Origin: Kitasatospora sp. MAP5-34
GTDB taxonomy: Bacteria; Actinomycetota; Actinomycetes; Streptomycetales; Streptomycetaceae
Direction: 5' to 3'
Assembly (NCBI RefSeq): GCF_029894335.1
Contig: NZ_JARXZC010000005.1
Location: 124,001 to 188,000 of the forward strand
DNA: 64,000 nucleotides
The notes below the pieces were generated by a model. That model had not been told where the DNA came from and did not search any database. It saw only the letters and a list, made by a program, of their open reading frames with translations. Both the position numbers and the translations under genes were made by a program. The number at the start of each line of letters is the position of its first letter. Positions within the stretch are counted from its first letter, which is position 1. Shown here in pieces: positions 38,982 to 50,312 of this stretch.

Positions 38982-39017
38982 GGCCCGCCGCGCAGTCCAT
39001 TCCGGGCGCGGCGGGCC
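38982..39017. terminator. Hairpin between pdxS and pdxT
   Basis: A perfect 12-bp stem (GGCCCGCCGCGC/GCGCGGCGGGCC) and a 12-base loop. It could lower pdxT expression relative to pdxS. Confidence 0.65.
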
Positions 39018-39055
39018 GTCGCACGTACCCGTCCCGACTTGAAGAGGTAAGAAGC

Positions 39056-39673
39056 GTGTCCAGCAGCACCCCCGTCATCGGCGTCCTGGCCCTCCAGGGC
39101 GATGTCCGTGAGCACCTGGTCGCGCTGGCCGAGGCCGACGCGCTGGCCCGTCCGGTGCGGCGCGCCGAGGAGCTGGCCGAGGTCGACGGGCTGGTGATCC
39201 CCGGCGGGGAGTCCACCACCATCTCCAAGCTGGCGCTGGCCTTCGGGCTGATGGAGCCGCTGCGCGAGCGGGTCGCCGCCGGGATGCCGGCCTACGGGTC
39301 CTGTGCGGGCATGATCATGCTGGCGGACAAGATCCTGGACGGCCGGTCCGACCAGGAGACCATCGGCGGCATAGACATGACCGTCCGGCGGAACGCCTTC
39401 GGGCGGCAGAACGAGTCCTTCGAGTCCGCGATCGGCTTCAAGGGCCTGGCGGGCGACCCCGTGCACGGCGTCTTCATCCGCGCCCCCTGGGTCGAGGCGG
39501 TCGGCGCGGGCGTCGAGGTGCTGGCCGAGCTGCCGGCGGCGGACGGTCCGGAGAGCCGGATCGTGGCGGTCCGTCAGGGCAACCTGCTGGCGACCTCCTT
39601 CCACCCCGAGCTGACCGGCGACCACCGGGTGCACGCGTACTTCGTGTCGATGGTCGAGAACGCCGCGCGCTGA
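39056..39673 (+). CDS. pdxT: Pyridoxal 5'-phosphate synthase, glutaminase subunit PdxT
   Basis: Class I glutamine amidotransferase giving ammonia to PdxS. The start motif [14 protein letters not shown] is diagnostic. The triad is visible: Cys nucleophile in [10 protein letters not shown], His and Glu in SFHPELTGD. The oxyanion segment [12 protein letters not shown] is also present. It is 205 aa. GTG 39056 follows AGAGGTAAG. It lies 89 bases after pdxS in the usual actinobacterial order. Confidence 0.96.
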   Translation: MSSSTPVIGVLALQGDVREHLVALAEADALARPVRRAEELAEVDGLVIPGGESTTISKLALAFGLMEPLRERVAAGMPAYGSCAGMIMLADKILDGRSDQETIGGIDMTVRRNAFGRQNESFESAIGFKGLAGDPVHGVFIRAPWVEAVGAGVEVLAELPAADGPESRIVAVRQGNLLATSFHPELTGDHRVHAYFVSMVENAAR

Positions 39674-39752
39674 TGCGGTACTCGGTCCCCTGTGCCGCAC
39701 CGGTAAGATCTCTCCTGTTCATTTCCCTTTTGGCGACGTAAAGGAGCTGGTG

Positions 39753-40511
39753 ATGTCCGGCCACTCTAAGTGGGCTACCACCAAGCACAAGAAAGCCGTG
39801 ATCGACGCCAAGCGCGGCAAGCTCTTCGCCAAGATGATCAAGAACATCGAGGTGGCCGCGCGTACCGGCGGTGCCGACATGGCGGGCAACCCGACGCTCC
39901 TCGACGCCGTTCAGAAGGCCAAGAAGAGCTCGGTTCCCAACAAGAACATCGACAGCGCGGTCAAGCGTGGTGCGGGCCTGGAGGCCGGCGGCGCCGACTA
40001 CCAGACGATCATGTACGAGGGCTACGGCCCGAACGGTGTCGCGGTGCTCATCGAGTGCCTCACCGACAACCGCAACCGCGCCGCCTCCGACGTCCGGGTC
40101 GCGATGACCCGCAACGGCGGCAACATGGCGGACCCGAACTCGGTGTCGTACCTGTTCAACCGCAAGGGCGTCATCATCGTCCCGAAGGCCGACGGGGTCG
40201 ACGAGGACAAGGTGTTCGAGGTCGTCCTGGAGGCCGGCGCCGAGGAGGTCAACGACCTCGGTGACAGCTTCGAGGTGATCAGCGAGGCCACCGACATGGT
40301 CGCCGTCCGCACCGCGCTGGTCGACGGCGGGATCGACTACGACTCCGCCGACGTCAACTTCGTGGCCGACCTGCAGATCCCGCTGGACGTCGACGGGGCC
40401 CGCAAGATCTTCAAGCTGATCGACGCGCTCGAGGACAGCGACGACGTGCAGAACGTCTTCGCCAACTTCGACATCAGCGACGAGGTCGGTGCGGAGCTCG
40501 AGGCCGAGTAA
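39753..40511 (+). CDS. YebC/PmpR-family protein
   Basis: A 252-aa member of the YebC family. These proteins act as transcription regulators or help ribosomes translate difficult (poly-Pro) stretches; the exact role here is unknown. The sequence begins [21 protein letters not shown], the family hallmark. ATG 39753 has AAGGAG 6 bases upstream; a GTG one codon earlier is an unlikely alternative. It sits before ruvCAB, a widely conserved neighbourhood. Confidence 0.94.
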   Translation: MSGHSKWATTKHKKAVIDAKRGKLFAKMIKNIEVAARTGGADMAGNPTLLDAVQKAKKSSVPNKNIDSAVKRGAGLEAGGADYQTIMYEGYGPNGVAVLIECLTDNRNRAASDVRVAMTRNGGNMADPNSVSYLFNRKGVIIVPKADGVDEDKVFEVVLEAGAEEVNDLGDSFEVISEATDMVAVRTALVDGGIDYDSADVNFVADLQIPLDVDGARKIFKLIDALEDSDDVQNVFANFDISDEVGAELEAE

Positions 40512-40529
40512 CCGGCTCCGCCAGCCAGT

Positions 40530-40620
40530 TGCACCCTCCAGGGGTGCGGGGAACTGTGCGACCAGGGCTCTACGGAGTCGCATGGTTGCGCGCGCAGTCC
40601 CCGCGCCCCTGTTGTGGTTT
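40530..40620. repeat. Dispersed palindromic element, copy 3
   Basis: Left arm GGGGTGCGGGGAACTGTGCG (40541-40560) pairs imperfectly with a right arm ending in CCCCGCGCCCCTG (to about 40611). The right flank TTGTGGTTT mirrors the AACCACAAC flank of copy 1. It lies between YebC and ruvC. Confidence 0.8.
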
Positions 40621-40684
40621 CTGCCCGTTGTCAGAGCAGGCGGGTAGCCTTCGCTGGTCGGACGAGAAGGGTGGGGCTTTCGAG

Positions 40685-41233
40685 GTGCGGGTACTAGGTG
40701 TGGACCCTGGGCTGACCAGGTGCGGCGTCGGCGTGGTCGACGGCGCGCCGGGGCGTCCGCTGCGGATGGCCGGGGTCGGCGTGGTGCGCACCCCGGCGGA
40801 GGCGGAGATCGGGCAGCGGCTGCTGCTGATCGAGCAGGGCCTCGAACTGTGGCTGGACGAGCACAAGCCGGACCTGGTCGCCGTCGAGCGGGTCTTCGCC
40901 CAGCACAACGTCCGTACCGTGATGGGCACCGCGCAGGCCAGCGCCGTCGCGATGCTCTGCGCGACCAGGCGCGGCATCCCCGTCACCCTGCACACCCCCA
41001 GCGAGGTCAAGGCCGCCGTCACCGGCTCCGGCCGGGCCGACAAGGCCCAGGTCACGGCGATGGTCACCCGGCTGCTCCGGCTCGACGCCCCGCCCAAACC
41101 GGCCGACGCGGCCGACGCGCTGGCGCTGGCGATCTGTCACATCTGGCGCGGCTCGGCGGCCGGCAAGATCGCCGCGGCGCTCGCCAACGCCAACACCCCC
41201 CGTCCCACGGTCCGTCAGGAGTACCGCCGATGA
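40685..41233 (+). CDS. ruvC: Holliday junction resolvase RuvC
   Basis: Endonuclease that cuts Holliday junctions symmetrically during homologous recombination, in complex with RuvAB. It is 182 aa. The acidic catalytic residues are in [12 protein letters not shown] (Asp), [12 protein letters not shown] (Glu) and [15 protein letters not shown] (Asp/Asp). GTG 40685 starts VRVLGVDPG. Its stop overlaps the ruvA start (ATGA). Confidence 0.96.
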   Translation: MRVLGVDPGLTRCGVGVVDGAPGRPLRMAGVGVVRTPAEAEIGQRLLLIEQGLELWLDEHKPDLVAVERVFAQHNVRTVMGTAQASAVAMLCATRRGIPVTLHTPSEVKAAVTGSGRADKAQVTAMVTRLLRLDAPPKPADAADALALAICHIWRGSAAGKIAAALANANTPRPTVRQEYRR

Positions 41234-41841
41234 TCGCGTTCGTCCAGGGCCCGGTGGCCGCCGTCACCCAGGGCAGCGCCGTGATCGAGGTCGGCGGTGT
41301 CGGCATGCTGGTGAAGTGCACCCCGAGGACGCTCGCCGAGCTGCGGATCGGTCAGCCCGCCAGGCTCACCACCGCCCTGATCGTCAAGGAGGACTCGCTC
41401 ACCCTGTACGGCTTCGCCGACGAGGACGAGCGCGCCACCTTCGACGTGCTGCTCTCCGCCAGCGGTGTCGCCGCGACCATGGCCCTCGGCATGCTCGGTG
41501 TCTTCACCCCGGACGAGCTGCGCCGGATCGTCGCCCAGGGGGACGCCAAGTCCCTGACGGCCGTGCCCCGGATCGGTCCGAAGCTCGCTCAGAAGCTGCT
41601 GCTGGAGTACAAGGACAAGCTCGGCGCGCCGCACGGCAGTGTCCCCGCCCAGAAGCCGATCGCGGCCGGCCCGGCGCCGTGGAGCGAACAGCTGCACGCG
41701 GCCCTGGTCGGTCTCGGCTACGCCCCGCGTGAGGCGGACGAGGCCGTCGTCGCCGTCACCCCGGACGCCGAGGCGCAGTCCGTCACCGACGTCGGCGCGC
41801 TGCTCAAGTCCGCGCTGCGCACGCTCGCCCGCGCCCGGTAG
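41230..41841 (+). CDS. ruvA: Holliday junction branch migration protein RuvA
   Basis: Tetrameric junction-binding protein that loads RuvB. It is 203 aa: N-terminal OB domain ([20 protein letters not shown]), helix-hairpin-helix region ([20 protein letters not shown]) and a C-terminal RuvB-binding domain ([18 protein letters not shown]). ATG 41230 overlaps the ruvC stop. ruvB starts 81 bases downstream. Confidence 0.96.
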   Translation: MIAFVQGPVAAVTQGSAVIEVGGVGMLVKCTPRTLAELRIGQPARLTTALIVKEDSLTLYGFADEDERATFDVLLSASGVAATMALGMLGVFTPDELRRIVAQGDAKSLTAVPRIGPKLAQKLLLEYKDKLGAPHGSVPAQKPIAAGPAPWSEQLHAALVGLGYAPREADEAVVAVTPDAEAQSVTDVGALLKSALRTLARAR

Positions 41842-41922
41842 CCCCGCACGTCCGACAGTTCCCGCGCCCGACAAATCGACAACTCGACCAGACTTCCATC
41901 CGACGTTCAGGAGCCGGCCCCG

Positions 41923-43050
41923 ATGAGCCCGTACGACCCCGACCCCGCCGACCGGCTTGTCACGGCGGCCGCCGACGGCGAGGACCAGGCGGTCGACGCG
42001 GCGCTGCGCCCGAAGCTGCTGGACGAGTTCATCGGGCAGGAGCGCGTCCGCGAGCAGCTCTCGCTGGTGCTGCAGGCCGCCCGCAAGCGCGGCAGCACGC
42101 CGGACCACGTGCTGCTCAGCGGCCCGCCCGGACTGGGCAAGACCACCCTGTCCATGATCATCGCAGCCGAGCTGAACGCCCCGATCCGGATCACCTCCGG
42201 CCCGGCGATCCAGCACGCCGGCGACCTCGCGGCGATTCTCTCCTCGCTCACCGAGGGGGAGGTGCTCTTCCTGGACGAGATCCACCGGATGTCGCGTCCC
42301 GCCGAGGAGATGCTCTACATGGCGATGGAGGACTTCCGGGTCGACGTGATCGTCGGCAAGGGCCCCGGCGCCACCGCCATCCCGCTGGAGCTGCCCCCGT
42401 TCACCCTGGTCGGCGCCACCACCCGGGCCGGCCTGCTGCCGCCGCCGCTGCGCGACCGCTTCGGCTTCACCGGCCACATGGAGTTCTACGCCCCCGCCGA
42501 GCTGGAGCGCGTGGTGCACCGCTCGGCCTCGCTGTTGGACGTCGAGATCGACCCGGTCGGCGCCGCCGAGATCGCCGGGCGCTCGCGCGGCACGCCCCGG
42601 ATCGCCAACCGGCTGCTGCGCCGGGTCCGGGACTACGCCCAGGTCAAGCACGACGGCGTGATCACCAGGGAGATCGCCGCCCAGGCCCTGCGGGTGTACG
42701 AGGTTGACGAGCGTGGTCTGGACCGATTGGACCGCGCGGTGCTGACGGCGCTGCTGAAGCTGTTCGGCGGCGGCCCGGTAGGCCTGTCCACGCTGGCCGT
42801 CGCGGTGGGGGAGGAGTCCGAGACGGTCGAGGAGGTCGCCGAGCCGTTCCTCGTCCGCGAAGGACTGCTGGCCCGGACCCCGCGCGGGCGGATCGCCACC
42901 GCCGCCGCCTGGCAGCACCTCGGGCTGACCCCGCCCCAGCAGCCCGCCGCCCGGGGCACGGTGCCCGCGCAGTCCGAGCTGTTCGGCAAAGGGCTGCTCG
43001 GCGAAGGGCCGTCCGGCAATGGGTCGTTCGGCAGAGGCGCGGACACCTGA
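41923..43050 (+). CDS. ruvB: Holliday junction branch migration ATPase RuvB
   Basis: AAA+ motor driving branch migration. Walker [10 protein letters not shown], Walker B FLDEIHRM, sensor segment [20 protein letters not shown], and a C-terminal winged helix. It is 375 aa, about 30 longer than E. coli RuvB because of a C-terminal Gly/Leu/Phe repeat tail ([18 protein letters not shown]) probably disordered. ATG 41923 is used. It is last of ruvCAB. Confidence 0.96.
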   Translation: MSPYDPDPADRLVTAAADGEDQAVDAALRPKLLDEFIGQERVREQLSLVLQAARKRGSTPDHVLLSGPPGLGKTTLSMIIAAELNAPIRITSGPAIQHAGDLAAILSSLTEGEVLFLDEIHRMSRPAEEMLYMAMEDFRVDVIVGKGPGATAIPLELPPFTLVGATTRAGLLPPPLRDRFGFTGHMEFYAPAELERVVHRSASLLDVEIDPVGAAEIAGRSRGTPRIANRLLRRVRDYAQVKHDGVITREIAAQALRVYEVDERGLDRLDRAVLTALLKLFGGGPVGLSTLAVAVGEESETVEEVAEPFLVREGLLARTPRGRIATAAAWQHLGLTPPQQPAARGTVPAQSELFGKGLLGEGPSGNGSFGRGADT

Positions 43051-43106
43051 GGAAACGGTGCGGACGGAGGGTCGCCACTTTTGGCAGCAGGATGACATGC
43101 TTGGCG

Positions 43107-43135
43107 TTGTCCGATCAGTGCGGGTCGCCTAGACT
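43107..43135 (+). promoter_or_regulatory. Probable housekeeping-type promoter of yajC
   Basis: TTGTCC (43107-43112), a 17-base spacer and TAGACT (43130-43135) fit the principal sigma factor consensus of streptomycetes. It lies about 85 bases before the yajC start. Confidence 0.65.
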
Positions 43136-43220
43136 CCGCCGGACCGCCCGTCTCACCTGGATGGGCCGACGACCACCACAGGACGCCCCGCTGGGCGGCC
43201 CGTAAAGGACTCTGGCTGCT

Positions 43221-43643
43221 GTGTTTAACCTCCTTCTTCCCGTCATTATGATCGCCGCGCTCTTCATGCTGTTCCGGTCGAACAAGAAGCGGCAGGACCA
43301 GGCCAAGGAGATGCGCTCGGCGATGGAGCCCGGCTCCGGGGTGCGCACCATCGGCGGCATGTACGCGATGGTGAAGGCCGTCAACGAGGAGACCGTCGAG
43401 CTCGAGCTCGCGCCGGGCGTGGTCGCGCACTACACCAAGAGCGCCATCGCGGCGGTCCTCGACCCGCAGGAGTACGACGCGATCATCAACGGCCGGCCCG
43501 AGGACGAGGAGCTGACCGAGCTGGACGAGTCCGAGGACGAGATCGCCGACGAGACGCCGCTGAGCCTCGACAAGAGCGTTTCCGACAAGAAGGACGTCTC
43601 GGGCAGCGACGGCACTGACGGCGAGGCTCCGGCCGCCAAGTAG
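43221..43643 (+). CDS. yajC: Preprotein translocase subunit YajC
   Basis: Small single-span accessory of the Sec translocon, forming a complex with SecDF. One N-terminal span (LLLPVIMIAALFMLFR) precedes a conserved core (RSAMEPGSGVRTIGGMYAMV) and an acidic tail rich in Glu/Asp. It is 140 aa. GTG 43221 starts the protein. secD follows after 144 bases, secF immediately after that. Confidence 0.94.
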   Translation: MFNLLLPVIMIAALFMLFRSNKKRQDQAKEMRSAMEPGSGVRTIGGMYAMVKAVNEETVELELAPGVVAHYTKSAIAAVLDPQEYDAIINGRPEDEELTELDESEDEIADETPLSLDKSVSDKKDVSGSDGTDGEAPAAK

Positions 43644-43787
43644 TACGGTCGGGCGCAGACCCCGGCCCTGCGGCACCCCAGCCGCGAGCCCCACAGGACC
43701 TCAGGGCCGCCGCGCCCTTCCCCCTGTCCAGCCACGAGCCGGGCAGGGGTCCGGCCGCGGCGGCATGGACAGGGAGAAACGAGCAAG

Positions 43788-45611
43788 GTGGCAACACCCA
43801 AGTCGCGCCCGCGCGACGGTCACCCGGGACGGGCGCTTGCCCTCGTCCTGGCGGTGACCGTCGGCCTGGTCGCCCTCATGTTCGGGACGGGCCACACCAC
43901 GCCGCGTCTCGGGATCGACCTCGCCGGTGGTACCAGCGTCACGCTGACCGCCAAGTCGGACGACCCGTCAGCGATCAACCAGTCCAACATGGACATCGCG
44001 GTCGGGATCATCCAGAAGCGCGTCAACGGTATGGGCGTCTCCGAAGCGGAGGTGCAGACCCAGGGCAGCAACACGATCATCGCCAGCATCCCCAACGGCG
44101 GCGACCGCGAGAACGCGATCCAGCAGGTCGGTACCACCGCCAAGCTGTACTTCCGTCCGGTGATGGCTCTCGCGCCGACCGGTGTGACGATCCCCGCTCC
44201 GTCGGCCAGCCCGAGCGCTGCCACCTCCAAGAGCCCGGGCGCCGCGCCGTCCACGAGCGCCTCCGCCGGTGGGTCCTCCGCGAGCCCCTCCGGCGGTGCG
44301 GCCTCCACGCCGTCCCCGAGCGGCACCAAGCAGGGCCGCGCCGTCTCGAACGCCCTCGAGGCCGACCCGACGACCTCGGCTTCGACCTCGGCGAGTGCCC
44401 CAGCCGCGTCCCCGAGCGCCCCGGCCGCCCCCGCCTCGGCGGCTCCGAGCATGCCGACCAACCCGGCCGACATCTCGGCGGCGCTGACCCAGGGCACCGT
44501 CCCGCCGGAGCTCCAGGCGCAGTACACCGCGCTCGACTGCTCCAAGCAGGAGCAGCGCAAGGACTATCAGACCACTCCGGACAAGAACACCGTGGCGTGC
44601 AGCTACGACGCCGAGAGCAAGGTCTGGTACAAGTTCGCGCTCGGTCCGGTCGCCGTGAACGGCGCTGACGTGTCCAAGGCGCAGGCCGGCTTCGACACCC
44701 AGCACGCCAGCGGCTGGCAGGTGGACCTGTCGTTCAACGACGCGGGTTCCAAGGCGTTCGCCTCCACCACCGGCAAGCTCGCCACCCAGCAGTCGCCCGC
44801 CAACCAGTTCGCCATCGTGCTGGACGGCCAGGTCGTCTCCCACCCGTACGTAAGCCAGTCGATCACCGGCGGTTCCGCCACGATCTCCGGCAGCTTCGGC
44901 CAGACCGAGGCGAAGAACCTCGCCAACGTGCTGAGCTACGGCGCCCTGCCGCTGACCTTCGACAAGAGCGACGTCACCACGGTCTCCGCGCAGCTCGGTG
45001 GTGACCAGCTGCACGCCGGCCTGATCGCCGGTGCGATCGGCCTCCTGCTGGTGGTGCTCTACTCGCTGGTCTACTACCGGGGCCTCGGTCTGGTCTCGAT
45101 CGCCGGTCTGGTCGTCTCGGCGGTCCTCACCTACGCCATCATGTGCCTGCTCGGTGCGGGCATCGGCTTCGCGCTGAGCCTGCCGGCCCTCTGCGGCGCC
45201 ATCGTGGCGATCGGTATCACCGCGGACTCGTTCATCGTGTACTTCGAGCGTATCCGCGACGAGGTCCGCGAGGGCGCTCTGCTGCGCCCGGCCGTCCAGC
45301 GCGCCTGGCCCCGGGCCCGACGGACCATCCTGGTCTCGGACTTCGTGTCCTTCCTCTGTGCCGCCGTGCTGTACCTGGTCTCGGTCGGCAAGGTGCAGGG
45401 CTTCGCCTTCACCCTCGGCCTGACCACCCTGCTCGACGTCGTGGTGATCTTCCTCTTCACCAAGCCGCTGATCACCCTGCTGGCCCGCCGGAAGTTCTTC
45501 GCCGACGGTCACCCGTGGTCCGGTCTCGACCCGAAGCGCCTGGGCGCCCGGGTGCCGGTGCGCGGCCGTCGTCGCACCTCCGCCACTGCTTCCGCCGCGA
45601 AGGAGGTCTGA
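43788..45611 (+). CDS. secD: Protein translocase subunit SecD
   Basis: Proton-motive-force-driven RND-type component aiding protein export. It is 607 aa with six expected spans; the first is ALALVLAVTVGLVALMFG, and D1 motif GIDLAGGTSV is clear. P1 domain contains a Ser/Ala/Pro-rich insertion of roughly 90 residues (about residues 135-230) that looks disordered. C-terminal SecD block AIGITADSFIVYFERIRDE is intact. GTG 43788 is the start. secF starts 5 bases after its stop. Confidence 0.95.
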   Translation: MATPKSRPRDGHPGRALALVLAVTVGLVALMFGTGHTTPRLGIDLAGGTSVTLTAKSDDPSAINQSNMDIAVGIIQKRVNGMGVSEAEVQTQGSNTIIASIPNGGDRENAIQQVGTTAKLYFRPVMALAPTGVTIPAPSASPSAATSKSPGAAPSTSASAGGSSASPSGGAASTPSPSGTKQGRAVSNALEADPTTSASTSASAPAASPSAPAAPASAAPSMPTNPADISAALTQGTVPPELQAQYTALDCSKQEQRKDYQTTPDKNTVACSYDAESKVWYKFALGPVAVNGADVSKAQAGFDTQHASGWQVDLSFNDAGSKAFASTTGKLATQQSPANQFAIVLDGQVVSHPYVSQSITGGSATISGSFGQTEAKNLANVLSYGALPLTFDKSDVTTVSAQLGGDQLHAGLIAGAIGLLLVVLYSLVYYRGLGLVSIAGLVVSAVLTYAIMCLLGAGIGFALSLPALCGAIVAIGITADSFIVYFERIRDEVREGALLRPAVQRAWPRARRTILVSDFVSFLCAAVLYLVSVGKVQGFAFTLGLTTLLDVVVIFLFTKPLITLLARRKFFADGHPWSGLDPKRLGARVPVRGRRRTSATASAAKEV

Positions 45612-45615
45612 CGCC

Positions 45616-46722
45616 ATGTCACGCTTCAGTAATCTCGGCCACCGTCTCTACCAGGGCGAGGTCAGCTTCGACTTCGTCGGTCGGCGCAAGGTCTGGTACA
45701 GCATCTCCGGCGTCATCGTGCTGGTCGCGGCGATCGGCCTGGCGATGGGCCTGCACCTGGGCATCGAGTTCAAGGGCGGCTCCGTCTACACGGTCACCAA
45801 GCCGGGTCTGACGGTGACTCAGGCGGAAGACGTCGCGAGCAAGATCACCGGTAACACCAACAGCCTGGTGCAGTCGACCGACAAGGCGATCAAGATCCAG
45901 GTCAGCTCGGACGTGAAGGTCGACTCGGTCACCTTCATCAAGGAGCTCTCGACCGACCTCGGCGTGACGAGCGACAAGATCAACGCGCAGGTGGTCGGCC
46001 CGAGCTGGGGTCACGAGATCTCACAGAAGGCCCTCACCGGCCTGATCATCTTCATGGTCCTGGTGACGATCTACCTGGCCATCGCGTTCGAGTGGCGGAT
46101 GGCGGTCGCCGCCCTGGTGGCGCTGATCCACGACCTCCTGATCACCATCGGCGTCTACGCCCTGGTCGGCTTCGAGGTCACCCCCGGTACGGTGATCGGC
46201 TTCCTGACCATCCTCGGGTACTCGCTCTACGACACGGTCGTCGTCTTCGACACCGTGAAGGAGAACGCCAAGGGGATCACCAAGCAGAACAGGATCACCT
46301 TCAGTGAGGCGGCCAACGCCGGTCTCAACCAGACCCTGGTGCGTTCCATCAACACCACCGTGGTCGCGCTGCTCCCGGTCGCCGCTCTGCTGTTCATCGG
46401 TGGCGGTCTGCTGGGTGCCGGCACCCTGAACGACATCTCGCTCGCGCTCTTCATCGGCCTCGCGGCCGGTGCGTACTCCTCGATCTGCGTGGCCACCCCG
46501 CTGTACGCGCAGCTCAAGGAGACCTCGCCGGAGATGCGTGCGCTGGCCAAGAAGGTCGCCCAGCGCCGCGCCGCCGACGCCAAGGCCGCTGCCGAGGCGC
46601 CCGAGGGCACGTCCGCCGAGGACGACACCGAGGGCGACGAGGTCGAGGCGGGTATGGTCGGACAGCGCAAGCAGCCGGTCAGCCGGTCGCGTTCCAAGGG
46701 CCGTCCGTCCGGCAAGCACTGA
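45616..46722 (+). CDS. secF: Protein translocase subunit SecF
   Basis: Partner of SecD in the Sec export machinery. It is 368 aa with six membrane spans; early GIEFKGGSVYTV motif and the C-terminal GYSLYDTVVVFDTVKENA and RSINTTVVALLPVAALL blocks are typical. The C-terminal tail is charged and ends in a basic stretch (SRSRSKGRPSGKH), probably cytoplasmic. ATG 45616 lies four bases after the secD stop, so the two are coupled. Confidence 0.96.
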   Translation: MSRFSNLGHRLYQGEVSFDFVGRRKVWYSISGVIVLVAAIGLAMGLHLGIEFKGGSVYTVTKPGLTVTQAEDVASKITGNTNSLVQSTDKAIKIQVSSDVKVDSVTFIKELSTDLGVTSDKINAQVVGPSWGHEISQKALTGLIIFMVLVTIYLAIAFEWRMAVAALVALIHDLLITIGVYALVGFEVTPGTVIGFLTILGYSLYDTVVVFDTVKENAKGITKQNRITFSEAANAGLNQTLVRSINTTVVALLPVAALLFIGGGLLGAGTLNDISLALFIGLAAGAYSSICVATPLYAQLKETSPEMRALAKKVAQRRAADAKAAAEAPEGTSAEDDTEGDEVEAGMVGQRKQPVSRSRSKGRPSGKH

Positions 46723-46769
46723 TCCCCAGCTGGTAAGGACCCCCCCGTTCCCCTCGTTTAAGGAAAATC

Positions 46770-47321
46770 GTGGCCCCTTCCGACCCCGTCCTGGCCGAGC
46801 TGCTCAACAGCCGGATCCGGGACGTACCGGACTACCCGAAGCCGGGCGTGCTGTTCAAGGACATCGCCCCGCTGCTCGCCGACGCCGAGGCCTTCGCGGC
46901 CCTCACCCAGGCGCTGGCGGACCGTGCGAAGGCGCTCGGGGCGACCAAGGTGGTCGGGCTGGAGGCACGGGGGTTCGTGCTGGCGGCCCCGGCGGCGTTC
47001 GCCGCCGGGCTCGGCTTCGTGCCGATCCGCAAGGCCGGCAAGCTGCCCGGTGCGGTGTTCGCGCAGTCGTACGACCTCGAGTACGGCTCCGCCACGCTCG
47101 AGGTCCAGTGCGACGCTTTCACTCCGGGTGAGCGCGTCCTCGTCGTCGACGACGTGCTGGCCACCGGCGGCACCATCACCGCCTCGGTGGACCTGGTCCG
47201 CCGGGCCGGCGCGGAGCTGGCGGGTGTGGTCGTCCTGATGGAGCTGAGCTTCCTGCCCGGTCGCGAGCGGCTGACCGGGCACCTCGACGGCGCCCCGCTG
47301 GAGACGCTCGTCCTGGTCTGA
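46770..47321 (+). CDS. apt: Adenine phosphoribosyltransferase
   Basis: Purine salvage enzyme making AMP from adenine and PRPP. The PRPP-binding motif VLVVDDVLATGGTITA is clear, as is the N-terminal IRDVPDYPKPGVLFKDI region. It is 183 aa. GTG 46770 is the start. It lies between secF and relA, the common gene order in actinobacteria. Confidence 0.96.
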   Translation: MAPSDPVLAELLNSRIRDVPDYPKPGVLFKDIAPLLADAEAFAALTQALADRAKALGATKVVGLEARGFVLAAPAAFAAGLGFVPIRKAGKLPGAVFAQSYDLEYGSATLEVQCDAFTPGERVLVVDDVLATGGTITASVDLVRRAGAELAGVVVLMELSFLPGRERLTGHLDGAPLETLVLV

Positions 47322-47331
47322 TCCGTCCGGT

Positions 47332-47370
47332 GCGAAGGGCGGCGGTCACCTGGTGACCGCCGCCCTTCGC
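47332..47370. terminator. Terminator after apt
   Basis: A nearly uninterrupted inverted repeat: arms of 19 bases (47332-47350 and 47352-47370) begin 11 bases after the apt stop. It separates apt from relA. Confidence 0.85.
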
Positions 47371-47477
47371 GTTCCCCGGGGCGGGTGGCCGAACGGGCGG
47401 GCTCCGGGCTCGGTACCATGAAGGTTCATCCCTTCCCAGTTGTGCGAGGGGAAGGCACCGTGCCCCGAGGAGTGTCC

Positions 47478-49892
<2,415 letters not shown>

Positions 49893-49908
49893 CGCCGGAA
49901 CGGCCGCC

Positions 49909-49948
49909 CAGGGCGCCCCGGTTCTCCTCGGAGAGCCGGGGCGCCCTG
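49909..49948. terminator. Terminator after relA
   Basis: A perfect 13-bp stem (CAGGGCGCCCCGG with its complement) and a 14-base loop lie 16 bases after the stop. Confidence 0.85.
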
Positions 49949-50312
49949 CTGTTCGCCTGCCGGGCCACCCACCTGCTCGCCTGTTCGGCGGGGCGGTGGC
50001 CGTTCGAAAAAGTGCGGTCGATCTTGAAACATCGAGGTTGATCGACCGGGCGGTTTTCCGCCACCTTGATCACCTGCGGTCAGGTCTGCTGGGCGCTAAG
50101 CGGAGGGCTTATGTCCGATTCTGGCCCGACTCCGACCGGCCGGGCGGGCGCGCTACCCGCATAATCGGCCGGTTCGGGATTGGCGGATTAGCTTCGAACT
50201 TCTGTTCAGCTTTCTCCAAAAATCGCTGGCGTTCATCTGATCTCGGTATTAATTGGTGCCGAGCGACAGGGCGGATCGATGCCCTGCCCGAGTCGGCAAT
50301 GGGAGAGTGCGA
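49949..50312 (+). promoter_or_regulatory. AT-rich leader of the MIB gene cluster
   Basis: About 360 bases with base composition unlike the rest: the 50170-50265 part contains runs such as CCAAAAATCG and GGTATTAATTGG. An inverted repeat GGTCGATC/GATCGACC (50016-50023, 50040-50047) with a 16-base spacer may be an operator. TATTAAT (50245-50251) is a possible -10-like site. The promoter is not defined. Confidence 0.45.

Noticed and set aside
47385-47477. N-terminal extension of RelA from upstream in-frame starts
   Set aside because: The TTG at 47478 has a well-placed AGGAG and gives the family-like start; the extension lacks conserved features, though GTG 47460 remains possible.
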